From Micromonospora sp. RHAY321 (GTDB lineage Bacteria > Actinomycetota > Actinomycetes > Mycobacteriales > Micromonosporaceae): 64,000 nucleotides of DNA. The notes below the pieces were generated by a model. The model was not told where the DNA came from, did no database searches, and worked only from the letters and a program-made list of their open reading frames with translations. This document shows positions 7,970 to 16,419 of this stretch, piece by piece. The first letter of the stretch is position 1. Each line of letters starts with the position of its first letter. Both the position numbers and the translations under genes were made by a program. The DNA lies in contig NZ_JAMHIW010000020.1 in the NCBI RefSeq assembly GCF_023896955.1, forward strand, positions 1 to 64,000, in the 5' to 3' direction.

Positions 7970-9256
7970 ATGCAACGCGTCCTTTCCCACCACCTGCACC
8001 TCCACGTCGGCACGACCGTGCGGATCGCCGGCTGGGTGCACCGCCGCCGGCTGCTGAAGTCGGTGGCGTTCCTGATCGTGCGGGACGCCGCCGGCCTGGC
8101 CCAGGTCGTCGTCACCGACCCGGCCGCCCGCGCCGACCTGGAGAAACTCACCGAGGAAACCGTGGTCGAGGTGGTCGGCACGGCCACCGCGAACGGCACC
8201 GCGCCCGCCGGGGTCGAACTCACCGACGCGACGGTACGCCCACTCGGCCCGCCCGCCGTGCCGCCACCGTTCGACCTGTACCGGCCGGCGCTCACCGCGA
8301 GCCTGCCCACCCAGCTCGACCACGCGCCGACGGCGTTGCGGCACCCCACCCGGTCGGCCGCGCTGCGCGTCTCGGCGGCCGCCGTGGCCGGGTTCCGGGC
8401 CACGCTCGACGCCCGGGACTTCGTGGAGATCCACACTCCGAAGGTGGTCAGCTCGTCGACCGAGAGCGGCGCCAACGTGTTCGCCCTGGACTGGTTCGGC
8501 CGGCCCGCGTACCTGGCCCAGTCACCGCAGTTCTACAAGCAACTGATGGTCGGCGTCTTCGAACGGGTCTACGAGGTGGGGCCGGTGTTCCGGGCCGAGC
8601 CGCACGACACCGTCCGGCACCTCGCGCAGTACACCTCGCTCGACGCGGAGCTGGGGTTCGTCGCCGACCACCGGGACGTGATGCGCGTGTTGCGCGACGT
8701 CGTGGCCGGGATGCTGGGCGCGGTGGGCGAGCGGGCCGCGGGTGCACTGGCGACGCTCGGCGTCGAGGCGCCGGCCGTGCCGGCGGAGATCCCGGCGGTG
8801 CACTTCACCGAGGCGCTGCGCATCGCCGGCGCACCCGAGGACGAGCCGGACCTCGCGCCCGCCCACGAGCGGGCACTGGGGGAGTGGGCCCGCCGGGAGC
8901 ACGGGTCGGAGTTCCTCTTCGTCACCGGCTACCCGATGGCGAAGCGACCCTTCTACACCCACCCGGACCCGGCCCGGCCGGCGTACTCGAACGGTTTCGA
9001 CCTGCTCTTCCGTGGCCTGGAGCTGGTCACCGGCGGGCAGCGGCTGCACCGGCACGCCGACTACCTGGCGGCGCTGGCGGCCCGCGGCGAGCCGGTCGAG
9101 CCGTACGCCGGGTATCTGGACGCGTTCCGGCACGGCATGCCACCGCACGGCGGCTTCGCCATCGGCCTGGAGCGCTTCGTGGCCCGCCTGGTCGGCGCGG
9201 CCAACATCCGGGAGGTCACCGCGTTCCCGCGCGACCTGCACCGCCTCACGCCGTGA
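7970..9256 (+). CDS. Archaeal-type aspartyl-tRNA synthetase (AspRS2)
   Basis: Class II synthetase charging tRNA with aspartate, 428 residues. That is much shorter than the roughly 590-residue bacterial AspRS, and the GAD insertion domain is missing, so it belongs to the archaeal/eukaryotic type. The N-terminal OB-fold anticodon-binding domain (VRIAGWVHRRRLLKSVAFL) is followed by the catalytic core: motif 2 with VFRAEPHDTVRHLAQYTSLD, and motif 3 GGFAIGLERFVARL. The His in GWVH is, from memory, typical of non-discriminating archaeal enzymes that also charge tRNA-Asn. ATG 7970 lies nine bases after GAGGAG. The upstream open frame to 7382 is the T-box leader, not protein. A normal bacterial aspS is presumably elsewhere in the genome. 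Expression should rise when uncharged tRNA-Asp accumulates. Confidence 0.92.
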   Translation: MQRVLSHHLHLHVGTTVRIAGWVHRRRLLKSVAFLIVRDAAGLAQVVVTDPAARADLEKLTEETVVEVVGTATANGTAPAGVELTDATVRPLGPPAVPPPFDLYRPALTASLPTQLDHAPTALRHPTRSAALRVSAAAVAGFRATLDARDFVEIHTPKVVSSSTESGANVFALDWFGRPAYLAQSPQFYKQLMVGVFERVYEVGPVFRAEPHDTVRHLAQYTSLDAELGFVADHRDVMRVLRDVVAGMLGAVGERAAGALATLGVEAPAVPAEIPAVHFTEALRIAGAPEDEPDLAPAHERALGEWARREHGSEFLFVTGYPMAKRPFYTHPDPARPAYSNGFDLLFRGLELVTGGQRLHRHADYLAALAARGEPVEPYAGYLDAFRHGMPPHGGFAIGLERFVARLVGAANIREVTAFPRDLHRLTP

Positions 9257-9260
9257 GGAA

Positions 9261-9299
9261 GGCGCACGGGCCGGGGCGCGATGCCCCGGCCCGTGCGCC
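9261..9299. terminator. Bidirectional terminator between aspS2 and lipB
   Basis: A perfect 16-bp stem (GGCGCACGGGCCGGGG at 9261-9276 with CCCCGGCCCGTGCGCC at 9284-9299) and a seven-base loop separate two convergent genes. A short TTT follows on the + strand. Confidence 0.85.
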
Positions 9300-9308
9300 G
9301 GCCCTGTT

Positions 9309-9340
9309 TGCTCAGACCTCGACGTGCTCAGACCTCGACG
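9309..9340. repeat. 16-bp tandem duplication spanning the lipB stop codon
   Basis: TGCTCAGACCTCGACG occurs twice head to tail (9309-9324 and 9325-9340). The inner copy contains the last codons and the stop of lipB; the outer copy lies beyond the stop. It looks like a recent slippage duplication with no effect on the protein. Confidence 0.9.
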
Positions 9341-9969
9341 AGGGTGGACAGTCGACGCTCGACCACCGGCAGCACGTCGGCGACGGTGATCGTGCGGCCC
9401 AGCTCGGCGGTGAGCGAGGTGACGCCGGCGTCCCGGATGCCGCACGGCACGATCCGGTCGAAGTACGTCAGGTCGCAGTCGCAGTTGATGGAGAAGCCGT
9501 GCAGGGTGACGCCCCGGGCCACCCGGATGCCGATGGCGGCCACCTTGCGGGCCGGCCCCCGGTCGTCCTCGGGCACCCAGACCCCGCTGCGCCCCTCGAC
9601 CCTGCCGGCGGCCAGGCCGAACTCGGCGCACACGTCGATCAGCAGTTCCTCGGTGCGGCGCACGTAGGCGACCACGTCCACCGGGTCGGGCAGCCGGAGG
9701 ATCGGGTAGCCGACGAGCTGCCCCGGCCCGTGCCAGGTGATCTTGCCGCCGCGGTCCACGTCGACGACCGGGGTGCCGTCCGCCGGCCGGTCCCACGGCT
9801 CGGTGCGCTTGCCGGCGGTGTACACGCTCGGATGCTCCAGCAGCAGCACGGTGTCGCCGCGCTCGCCGGCCACCACCGACTCGTGCAGGCGGCGCTGCTC
9901 GTCCCAGGCGGCCTGGTATTCGAGCAGGCCGGCACGAACGGCCGTCAGGCCGGAGGTCGTCGTCGTCAC
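9328..9969 (-). CDS. lipB: Octanoyltransferase LipB
   Basis: Transfers octanoate from acyl-carrier protein to the lysine of lipoyl domains, providing the substrate for LipA. The 213-residue product contains the family signature RGGKITWHGPGQLVGYPI (about residues 73-90), the conserved Lys142 in RKVAAIGIRV, the LHGFSINCDCDL motif, and the catalytic Cys176 in VPCGI. ATG 9969 is the likely start. It is separated from lipA by the inserted aspS2 gene, so the two lipoate genes are no longer contiguous although they are on the same strand. A 16-bp tandem repeat covers its stop codon. Confidence 0.96.
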   Translation of the reverse strand: MTTTTSGLTAVRAGLLEYQAAWDEQRRLHESVVAGERGDTVLLLEHPSVYTAGKRTEPWDRPADGTPVVDVDRGGKITWHGPGQLVGYPILRLPDPVDVVAYVRRTEELLIDVCAEFGLAAGRVEGRSGVWVPEDDRGPARKVAAIGIRVARGVTLHGFSINCDCDLTYFDRIVPCGIRDAGVTSLTAELGRTITVADVLPVVERRLSTLVEV

Positions 9970-10030
9970 GCCCCTCAGCGTAGTCCCGCCAGCGGCTCGG
10001 ATCCCTGGTGAGCCGCCTCACCGCGGCGGG

Positions 10031-11857
10031 TCAGGACGACGGAACGCGCCAGAGCCAGACGTCGTCCACCCGTTGCGGTTCCCCGAACAGGGCGGTGGCG
10101 GTACGCCGGACCGCCTCCTCGTCGACGTCGAACTTCGCGCCGTGCACCTCGTCGGCGAGGACCACCGTCTCGATCCGCCAGTGCCGCAGGTCGGAGCGCA
10201 CCTCCCGGATGGTGCCGTCGGTGACGATCGGCACCAGCCCGGTCCGGCCGGCCTGGTCCATCAGCGCGCTCAGGGTGCGTGGCACCGGCCCGATCCGGCC
10301 GCGCCCGTCCGGGCCGCCGGGGCCGAGGAAGAACCCACCCGGTATGGCGAACTCACCGTGCCCGTGCGACAGCGCGTACGCCTGCCAGCGCTGACCGTCG
10401 GGGTAGATGTCCACGGTCAGCGGCAGCGGGGTGAGCACCCCGCCGGGGGAGACGTACTCCCGCCAGGTGCCGGCCGTGATGAACTGCGGGATGGGCTCCC
10501 GCTCGCGGGTCAGCAGCGGGGTGGGCAGCAGCGGCAGCAGGGCCACCGCGAACCCGAGCGCCCAGGCCAGCTCCGTGGAACGGTGCCGGGGTGGCGCGGC
10601 GCGTAGTTGATCGACGGTGTACGCCAGCAGCACGCCGATCACCGGCGCGACGACCAGGGCCAGCCGGGCGGGCAGCGCGGCGTTCACCACCGGCAACTGC
10701 CCGAGCAGGTCGAACGGCATCGGCAGGTCGGTGCGTCGCCCGTCGACCTTCGCCACCGGGCCGAAGGAGAGCACCGTGAAGATCAGCGCGGTGGCGCCCA
10801 GAGCCCAGAGGACGGCCCGGCGGCCGGCGTCGGCGCGCCGCCAGAGCGCGACGAAGCAAACCACGGCGAGCACGAGCAGCGGGATCCCGAAGAACGAGTT
10901 CTCCTCGGTCGGGTTCGGCGCCAGCGCGGTGCCCAGCCCGGCCTCGCCGGCCAGCGAGCGGCGCGGGAAGGCGGCGAACGCCGCGATGTCCTCGGAGTGG
11001 ATCACGGGGTCGAAGCCGGTGCCGTGGAACCGCTGCGGCCCGGCGAAGTGCAGCCACAGCGGGTACGACAGCAGCACGCCGGCCACCACCGCGGTCACCC
11101 CGAGCCCGCGCAGGAAGGTGGGCAGCGCGGCCCGCGCCTCGTCCCGGTGCGTCGGGTGCACCGCCCAGACGGCGACGAACACGCCGAGCGCGAGCGCGGT
11201 GAAGAACAGGCCCTCGGCGGCGATCGAGAACGCCACCGCGACCGCGACGCCGAGGATCACCCCGTCCCGCAGCCAGTGCCCGGGGCGGCGCAGCGCGAAC
11301 AGTCGCCAGATCAGCAGCGGCACCAGCCAGCCGGCCGTCCAGTTCAGGTGGGCGTTGGCGTGCGAGACCATGCCGGGGGAGTAGGCGATGAACAACGCGC
11401 CGATCCCGGCGGCCAGCCCGCTGCGGACAAGGTGCCGGGAGAGCAGCCAGTACCAGGCCAGCGCGGTGGCGAACAGGTTCAGGGTGAGGATCACCAGGAA
11501 GGTCGCCGGCGGCCCGATCAGGTACGTGAGGGGGGCGAAGACCACCGCGTACACCGTGATCGAGGTGTTGACCGCGAGGTTGACCCCGTCCGGGACGTTG
11601 ATCAGGTACGTGAAGAGCGGGTTGTCCCCGTGGGTGACCGCGTGCCCGCCGAAGGCCAGCAGCCACTCGAAGAGCGCCTGGTCGCTGGAGTTGACGGTGA
11701 TGGTGCGCAGGTTCGGGTCCCGCCACAGCCCGCTGGTCACCCAGACGGCGAGGGCGAGCGCCACCAGCACGACGATCAGGTCGGCCCGGCGGTCCCGGGC
11801 GGCGCGCGGCGGTGACGCGGGTGCGGGCCCGGTGGCCAGCGACGGGGAGGACGGCAC
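10031..11857 (-). CDS. Polytopic membrane protein with C-terminal outer domain, GT-C-like
   Basis: A 608-residue integral membrane protein with about ten or eleven hydrophobic segments. It starts with a Pro/Ala-rich cytoplasmic tail; the first membrane segment is at about residues 26-45. The following loop has SSDQALFEWLLAFGGHAVTHGDNPLFT, which resembles the first external loop of GT-C glycosyltransferases and related actinobacterial transferases, including an Asp (SSDQ). The last ~170 residues after REREPIPQF are soluble and probably extracytoplasmic. A lipid-linked sugar transferase role is possible but not proven by motifs. It lies between lipB and a divergently transcribed secreted esterase. 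Confidence 0.65.
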   Translation of the reverse strand: MPSSPSLATGPAPASPPRAARDRRADLIVVLVALALAVWVTSGLWRDPNLRTITVNSSDQALFEWLLAFGGHAVTHGDNPLFTYLINVPDGVNLAVNTSITVYAVVFAPLTYLIGPPATFLVILTLNLFATALAWYWLLSRHLVRSGLAAGIGALFIAYSPGMVSHANAHLNWTAGWLVPLLIWRLFALRRPGHWLRDGVILGVAVAVAFSIAAEGLFFTALALGVFVAVWAVHPTHRDEARAALPTFLRGLGVTAVVAGVLLSYPLWLHFAGPQRFHGTGFDPVIHSEDIAAFAAFPRRSLAGEAGLGTALAPNPTEENSFFGIPLLVLAVVCFVALWRRADAGRRAVLWALGATALIFTVLSFGPVAKVDGRRTDLPMPFDLLGQLPVVNAALPARLALVVAPVIGVLLAYTVDQLRAAPPRHRSTELAWALGFAVALLPLLPTPLLTREREPIPQFITAGTWREYVSPGGVLTPLPLTVDIYPDGQRWQAYALSHGHGEFAIPGGFFLGPGGPDGRGRIGPVPRTLSALMDQAGRTGLVPIVTDGTIREVRSDLRHWRIETVVLADEVHGAKFDVDEEAVRRTATALFGEPQRVDDVWLWRVPSS

Positions 11858-12064
11858 GCAGCGGACGTTACCAACCGGACCTGGACCGGCCGGTCAGACA
11901 CGGAACCTTCGGGCGCACAACCCTCCACGAGTGGGCCGGATCGACAGCACATCTTCATAGAGATGAATGTGTGAGTGTGCCCCATGTCATAGCAACGACA
12001 CATCGACGTAACGTCTCGGCAACTCGACCGTGACCCAGTTCACAATCCGCCCCGGGAGGCCGCC

Positions 12065-13276
12065 GTGCGCCGCTCCTCATCCCTGCTCACCCGGCTGACC
12101 GGCGTGGTCGCCGGGCTCGTGCTCGCCGCCGCCGGCGTCGTCACCCTCGCCGTGCCCGCCCAGGCCGCCAGCCTCACGGCGGTCGCCAGCTTCGGATCCA
12201 ACCCCGGCAACCTCGCCATGTACGCCTACCGGCCGGACAACATGCCGGCCAACGCACCCGCCGTGGTGCTGCTGCACGGCTGCACGCAGAACGCGTCCGG
12301 CTACTTCACCAACTCCGGCTGGCGCAAGTACGCCGACCAGTGGGGGTTCGCGCTGATCGTGGCGGAGCAGAAGTCCGGCAACAACGCCAACGCCTGCTTC
12401 AACTGGTTCGAGACCGGCGACACCGCCCGGGGGCAGGGTGAGGCGTTGTCGATCAAGCAGATGGTCGACCACGCCAAGGCGAACTTCGGGGTGGACGGCA
12501 ACCGGGTCTTCGTCAGCGGCCTCTCCGCGGGTGCGGCCATGAGTTCCGTCATGCTCGCCACCTACCCGGACGTCTTCGCCGCCGGGTCGATCATCGCGGG
12601 CATCCCGTACCGGTGCGCCACCAGCATGGTCAACGCGTTCAGCTGCATGAACCCGGGCACGGACAAGAGCCCGGCCGCCTGGGGCGACCTGGTCCGTGGC
12701 GCGTACTCCGGCTACACCGGCCGGCGGCCCCGGGTGGCCATCTGGCACGGCACCTCGGACACCACGGTCGCCCCGCTCAACGGCACCGAGTCGCGGGACC
12801 AGTGGACCAACGTGCGCGGGGTCTCGCAGACCCCGAGCAGCACCTCGTCGCTGCCCGGCGGCACCAGCCTGGAGGTGTACGGCAACGACGACGTACGGCT
12901 CTACCGGGTCTCCGGCATGGGCCACGGCACCCCGGTCGACCCGGGCTCCGGCGCCGACCAGTGCGGCACCGCCGGCGCGTACTTCCTCGACACCATCTGC
13001 TCGACGTACCGGGACGCGCTCTTCTTCGGGCTCAACGGCGGCGGGACCAACCCGACTCCCACGCCAACGGCCACCCCCACCCCGACGCCCACGCCGACCA
13101 CGCCGGCGACCTGCGTGACCGCCACCAACTACGCGCACGTCACCGCCGGTCGGGCCTACCAGTCCGCGGGCTACGCGTACGCGAACGGCTCCAACCAGCG
13201 GATGGGCCTCTACAACACCTTCTACACCAGCGCCCTCAAGCAGACCGGCCCCAACTACTGGGTCGTCGGCTGCTGA
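12065..13276 (+). CDS. Secreted PHB-depolymerase-like esterase with C-terminal module
   Basis: Extracellular alpha/beta-hydrolase of the PHB depolymerase/feruloyl esterase family, 403 residues. GTG 12065 follows GGGAGG by five bases. A signal peptide with hydrophobic core ends near AQA-A (residues 32-35). The oxyanion region VVLLHGCTQNASGY and the nucleophile elbow GLSAG (residues 152-156, Ser154) are present; Asp in HGTSDTTV and His in GMGHGTPV complete a plausible triad. A Pro-Thr linker (about residues 332-352) leads to a ~50-residue C-terminal module with two Cys (TCVTATN ... WVVGC) of the type attached to actinobacterial polysaccharide- or polymer-degrading enzymes. Natural substrate could be polyhydroxyalkanoate or an ester of plant cell wall. 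Confidence 0.88.
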   Translation: MRRSSSLLTRLTGVVAGLVLAAAGVVTLAVPAQAASLTAVASFGSNPGNLAMYAYRPDNMPANAPAVVLLHGCTQNASGYFTNSGWRKYADQWGFALIVAEQKSGNNANACFNWFETGDTARGQGEALSIKQMVDHAKANFGVDGNRVFVSGLSAGAAMSSVMLATYPDVFAAGSIIAGIPYRCATSMVNAFSCMNPGTDKSPAAWGDLVRGAYSGYTGRRPRVAIWHGTSDTTVAPLNGTESRDQWTNVRGVSQTPSSTSSLPGGTSLEVYGNDDVRLYRVSGMGHGTPVDPGSGADQCGTAGAYFLDTICSTYRDALFFGLNGGGTNPTPTPTATPTPTPTPTTPATCVTATNYAHVTAGRAYQSAGYAYANGSNQRMGLYNTFYTSALKQTGPNYWVVGC

Positions 13277-13286
13277 CCCACCACCG

Positions 13287-13326
13287 CGCGAGGGCCCTTC
13301 CCGACCCGACGGGAGGGGCCCTCGCG
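13287..13326. terminator. Terminator between esterase and epimerase genes
   Basis: CGCGAGGGCCC (13287-13297) pairs with GGGCCCTCGCG (13316-13326), and the loop holds a further TTCCC/GGGA pairing. It separates two convergent genes and abuts the epimerase stop codon. Confidence 0.75.
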
Positions 13327-14226
13327 TCACGCGGTCAGCGCGGCGTGCAGGGCGGAGGAGAGGTCGGGGTGGTGGTAGGGGTAGCCGGCCCGGGTGAGGA
13401 CGCCGGGGTGGACGCGGGTGCTGGTGAGTGCCTCGTGGGCGAAACCACCGAGGGCCGCCTTGAGGGCCAGCGCCGGGATCGGGATGATCGCCGGCCGGTG
13501 CAACTGCCGGGCCAGTTCCCGCGTGAACTCGGCGTTCGTCACCGGGTTCGGCCCCACCACGTTCACCGGGCCGGCGATGTCGTCGCGGTCCAGCAGGAAG
13601 CCGACCGCGTCCAGCCAGTCGGCCATCGAGATCCACGGCAGCCACTGACGACCACTGCCGAGCCGGCCGGCGATGCCCAGCCTGAACGGCAGCAGCTGCG
13701 GCTTGAGGAGCCCACCGTCGCGGTGCAGCGGCAGGCCGGTGCGCAGCCGCACCACGCGTACCCCGGCGTCCTCCGCCGGCCGGGTCGCGGCCTCCCAGAC
13801 CCGGCAGACGTCGGCCAGGAAGCCCTCACCGGCCGGGGCGTCCTCCTCGACGACCCGGTCGCCGGTGTTGCCGTACCAGCCCACCGCCGACGAGTTCAGC
13901 AGCACCCGCGGACGGTCGGCGGCCGGTAGCCCGGCGATGGTGATCGCCAGGGTGCTGCTCGTGTCCACCCGGCTGGTACGGATCAACCGCCGGTAGTCGT
14001 CGTTCCACCGCTTGTCGCCGACCCCCGCGCCGGCCAGGTTGACCACCACGTCCGACTCGGCGAGGGTCGCCGGGTCGAGCTGCCCGGCGGACGGATCCCA
14101 CCGCCGCTCCCGCGCGTCGCGCGCCGGCCGGCGGACCAGCCGGGTGACCTGGTGCCCGTCGGCCGAGAGCCGGTCGACCAGTCGGGTGCCGAGGAAGCCG
14201 GACGCGCCGGCCAGAAGGATCCGCAT
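13327..14226 (-). CDS. TIGR01777 family epimerase (NAD-binding)
   Basis: An atypical short-chain dehydrogenase/epimerase of the YfcH/SulA group, 299 residues, substrate unknown. The N-terminal Rossmann motif GASGFLG is at residues 7-13. The family-specific VVNLAGAGVGDKRW segment and the SAVGWYGNTGD motif, with its central Tyr, are visible, followed by WEAATRPAEDAGVRVVRLRTGLPLH. The C-terminal DUF1731-like region (ALKAALGGFAHEALTSTRVHPGVL) is complete. In mycobacteria the homologue lies between sucB and lipB, and this relative position is kept here although other genes intervene. Confidence 0.92.
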   Translation of the reverse strand: MRILLAGASGFLGTRLVDRLSADGHQVTRLVRRPARDARERRWDPSAGQLDPATLAESDVVVNLAGAGVGDKRWNDDYRRLIRTSRVDTSSTLAITIAGLPAADRPRVLLNSSAVGWYGNTGDRVVEEDAPAGEGFLADVCRVWEAATRPAEDAGVRVVRLRTGLPLHRDGGLLKPQLLPFRLGIAGRLGSGRQWLPWISMADWLDAVGFLLDRDDIAGPVNVVGPNPVTNAEFTRELARQLHRPAIIPIPALALKAALGGFAHEALTSTRVHPGVLTRAGYPYHHPDLSSALHAALTA

Positions 14227-14329
14227 GCCCCCATCTTCGCCCAGAACTCCGCCGGCGGATGCGCGAGGACTCCAGAGGGGAAACCAAGCCGATTCTGGTG
14301 GCCGGAGCGACCGGGACGGCCCCCGGTGG

Positions 14330-15328
14330 TCAGGCCACGTGGGCCGGGCGCAGGTCGGCCAGCAGTCGCTCCACCTCGGTGTACGCCTCGGCGCTCAGCG
14401 GGCCGAGCGTCAGGGTGGCCAGGTTCTCCTCGGCCTGCGCGACCGTACGCAGACCGGGGATCGGTACGGTGCGCGGGCTGCGTGCCAACAGCCAACCGAG
14501 CGCGCCCTGGGCCAGGGTGCGCCCGTCGGCGGTCAGCGCCGCACGGACCTGTTCGACCCGGGCCGCCCAGCGTGGCGTCGGCCGGCCGTCGGTGAACCAC
14601 TCCAGCCACTCGGGTGCGCGCCCACGTACGTCGTCGGTGCCGACCGCCCGGGTCGACCCGGTGAGCAGCCCCATCGCCAGCGGCCCACGGTTGAGGCTGG
14701 CCAGGTCGTGGCTGTCGCAGACCGCCAGCACCGCCGCGTTGTCCCGCAGCACCGACTCGTCGTGCTGGATGGCGGCGCAGTGTGTGCCGGCCGCAGCGAA
14801 AGCCTCCGCCGAGGCCGGGTCGTCGGTGCTCCATCCGTACGCCCGGATCTTGCCCTGGTCGACCAGGGCCTCCAGCGTGCCGACCAGGTCGAGCGCGGCG
14901 GGCACCGGCAGTGCGTTGATGTGCAGTTGGTAGAGGTCGACGTGGTCGGTGCCGAGCCGGCGCAGCGAGTCCTCCAGGCTGCGCACCGCGAAGGCCGGGC
15001 TGGCGTCGGTGCCGAGCGCCCGCCGGGTGGCCTCCTCGCTGACGTTGCCGAACTTGGTGGCGATCACCGCGCTGTCCCGCCGGCCGGCCAGGGCTCGGCC
15101 GAGGATCCGCTCGCTGTGCCCGGCGCCGTAGTTGCTGGCGGTGTCGAACAGCGTCACCCCGAGGTCGAGCGCGCGGTGGATGGTGCGGATCGACTCGTCG
15201 TCGTCCACCTCGCCCCAGCCGAACGGCTGCCCACCGTCGCCCCAGAGCGGACCGCCGGTCGCCCAGCACCCCATCCCGATCGCGCTCACCTCGATGCCGC
15301 TGCGTCCCAGCGTCCGTGTCGTCGTCAT
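14330..15328 (-). CDS. Aldo/keto reductase
   Basis: NADPH-dependent oxidoreductase of the aldo/keto reductase superfamily, 332 residues. The tetrad can be read as Asp in TLFDTASNYG, Tyr in SNYG, Lys in IATKFGN and His in LYQLHIN. The C-terminal cofactor stretch VPIPGLRTVAQAEENL is present. The reading frame is open to 15376, but MTTTRTLGRSGIEVS at 15328 is the usual AKR start. A MerR-type palindrome (15344-15363) lies only 16 bases upstream, and a TTGACC-like -35 (complement of 15361-15366) with a 19-bp spacer places the transcript start at or next to the ATG, so the mRNA may be leaderless. The divergent MerR regulator probably controls it. Confidence 0.9.
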   Translation of the reverse strand: MTTTRTLGRSGIEVSAIGMGCWATGGPLWGDGGQPFGWGEVDDDESIRTIHRALDLGVTLFDTASNYGAGHSERILGRALAGRRDSAVIATKFGNVSEEATRRALGTDASPAFAVRSLEDSLRRLGTDHVDLYQLHINALPVPAALDLVGTLEALVDQGKIRAYGWSTDDPASAEAFAAAGTHCAAIQHDESVLRDNAAVLAVCDSHDLASLNRGPLAMGLLTGSTRAVGTDDVRGRAPEWLEWFTDGRPTPRWAARVEQVRAALTADGRTLAQGALGWLLARSPRTVPIPGLRTVAQAEENLATLTLGPLSAEAYTEVERLLADLRPAHVA

Positions 15329-15343
15329 GCCGGCCAGCTTCCA

Positions 15344-15363
15344 ACCTGGAGTGCGCTCCAGGT
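15344..15363. promoter_or_regulatory. MerR-type operator between reductase and regulator genes
   Basis: The perfect palindrome ACCTGGAGTGCGCTCCAGGT (8-bp arms, 4-bp centre) lies between the divergent reductase and MerR genes. On the minus strand it sits inside a 19-bp spacer after TTGACC, the over-long spacing typical of promoters that MerR-family proteins activate by DNA distortion. The -10 hexamer is poor. Confidence 0.85.
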
Positions 15364-15384
15364 CAAGCACTAGCATCGCGGGAC

Positions 15385-15795
15385 ATGAGCGGTTACGCCC
15401 CTTCCGAAGCCGCCCGGCGCAGCGGCTTCAGCCTGGACACCCTCCGCTACTACGAGAAGATCGGCCTGCTCGCCGACGTGGGCCGCACGGCGGGCGGCCA
15501 GCGGGTCTTCACCGACGACGACCTGAGCTGGTTGGTGCTGTTCCGCTGCCTGCGCGACACGGGGATGCCGATCGCCCAGATGTGCCGCTACGCGCAGCTG
15601 GCCCGGGAGGGCGAGCACACCGCCGACCAACGGCGTGAGCTGCTGAAGCGACACGCGGTGCGGGTGGAGGAACAGATGCGCCTGCTCCAGCGTCAGTACG
15701 ACCACCTCCGGGAGAAGATCCGTTTCTACGAGCGGCTGCCCGGCCCGGCCCCGGAGGCCGGGCAGCCGGCGGAGGCCGCCCGGCCCGTGCCGTAG
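15385..15795 (+). CDS. MerR family transcriptional regulator
   Basis: DNA-binding regulator of 136 residues. The N-terminal winged helix reads PSEAARRSGFSLDTLRYYEKIGLL, with the RYYE motif of the family, then GGQRVFTDDDLSWLVLFRCLRDTGMPI. A long dimerisation helix follows (residues about 77-115). No cysteines that would bind metal or an iron-sulfur cluster are seen in the effector end, so it resembles the organic-effector or AKR-linked MerR group. ATG 15385 has no strong ribosome binding site; TAGCAT at 15371-15376 could be a -10 for a nearly leaderless mRNA. It probably binds the palindrome at 15344-15363 and controls both itself and the reductase. Confidence 0.92.
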   Translation: MSGYAPSEAARRSGFSLDTLRYYEKIGLLADVGRTAGGQRVFTDDDLSWLVLFRCLRDTGMPIAQMCRYAQLAREGEHTADQRRELLKRHAVRVEEQMRLLQRQYDHLREKIRFYERLPGPAPEAGQPAEAARPVP

Positions 15796-15820
15796 GTCGG
15801 TTCGGGCGGCCGGGCGGCCG

Positions 15821-16327
15821 TCAGCCGGCGGGTCGCGGCGGCGCGGTCAGGCCGAGGAGGTCCTCGGCGGTTCCGGGCCGGCCGGTGAGCGCGTTCAACG
15901 CGGCGACGAGCCGCTTCTCCTCGTACCGGAAATGCGACTCCAGCAGCGCGGCCAGCCCGTCCAGCTCGGCGCGCAGCTGGGCGGCCGGCACTTCCGTCGC
16001 GTCGTCCAGCAGCTCCTCGACCCGCGCCAGGATTCCCGCCACCACCTCGTGGTCGACGATCAGGTTGTCGATCACCGGGCGCAGTTCGGGGACCTGGTCG
16101 GCCAGGAGCCGGAAGGCGCCGCCGTCCTCGCCGGTGTGGTGGCGGCCGAGGGCGGCGCAGAAGGTGAGGCAGTGGGCCCGCAGATCCCGCGACGGGCGGG
16201 CATCGGGGGTGGTGTCGCCGAGGCTCGCCCGGAGGCGGGCGAGTTCCGCGCTGAGCCAGAGGTGGAGCTCGATCATCTGATTGCCGACGGCGGCGAGCCG
16301 GCCGGCCGGTGAACCGATTGGGTGCAC
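15821..16327 (-). CDS. Hemerythrin HHE domain protein
   Basis: A four-helix-bundle protein likely to bind a di-iron centre; physiological role (oxygen, NO or iron sensing) unknown. Iron-ligand-like residues appear in order: His in IELHLWL, the HHTGED pair, IVDHEVV, and SHFRYEEKRL near the C-terminus. This is the HHE spacing. The start is uncertain: GTG 16327 gives about 168 residues (VHPIGSPAGRL), whereas an ATG at 16363 gives 180. It is transcribed toward the MerR gene and separated from it by about 25 bases. Confidence 0.82.
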   Translation of the reverse strand: MHPIGSPAGRLAAVGNQMIELHLWLSAELARLRASLGDTTPDARPSRDLRAHCLTFCAALGRHHTGEDGGAFRLLADQVPELRPVIDNLIVDHEVVAGILARVEELLDDATEVPAAQLRAELDGLAALLESHFRYEEKRLVAALNALTGRPGTAEDLLGLTAPPRPAG

Positions 16328-16419
16328 GTTGATCCCATGCTGTCCCCGCGCCTCCATGCCCACGGCGGCCTTCGTGCCGGGTGCACCGCGACGCTGGGCC
16401 GTAGCCTATCCCGGGACGG

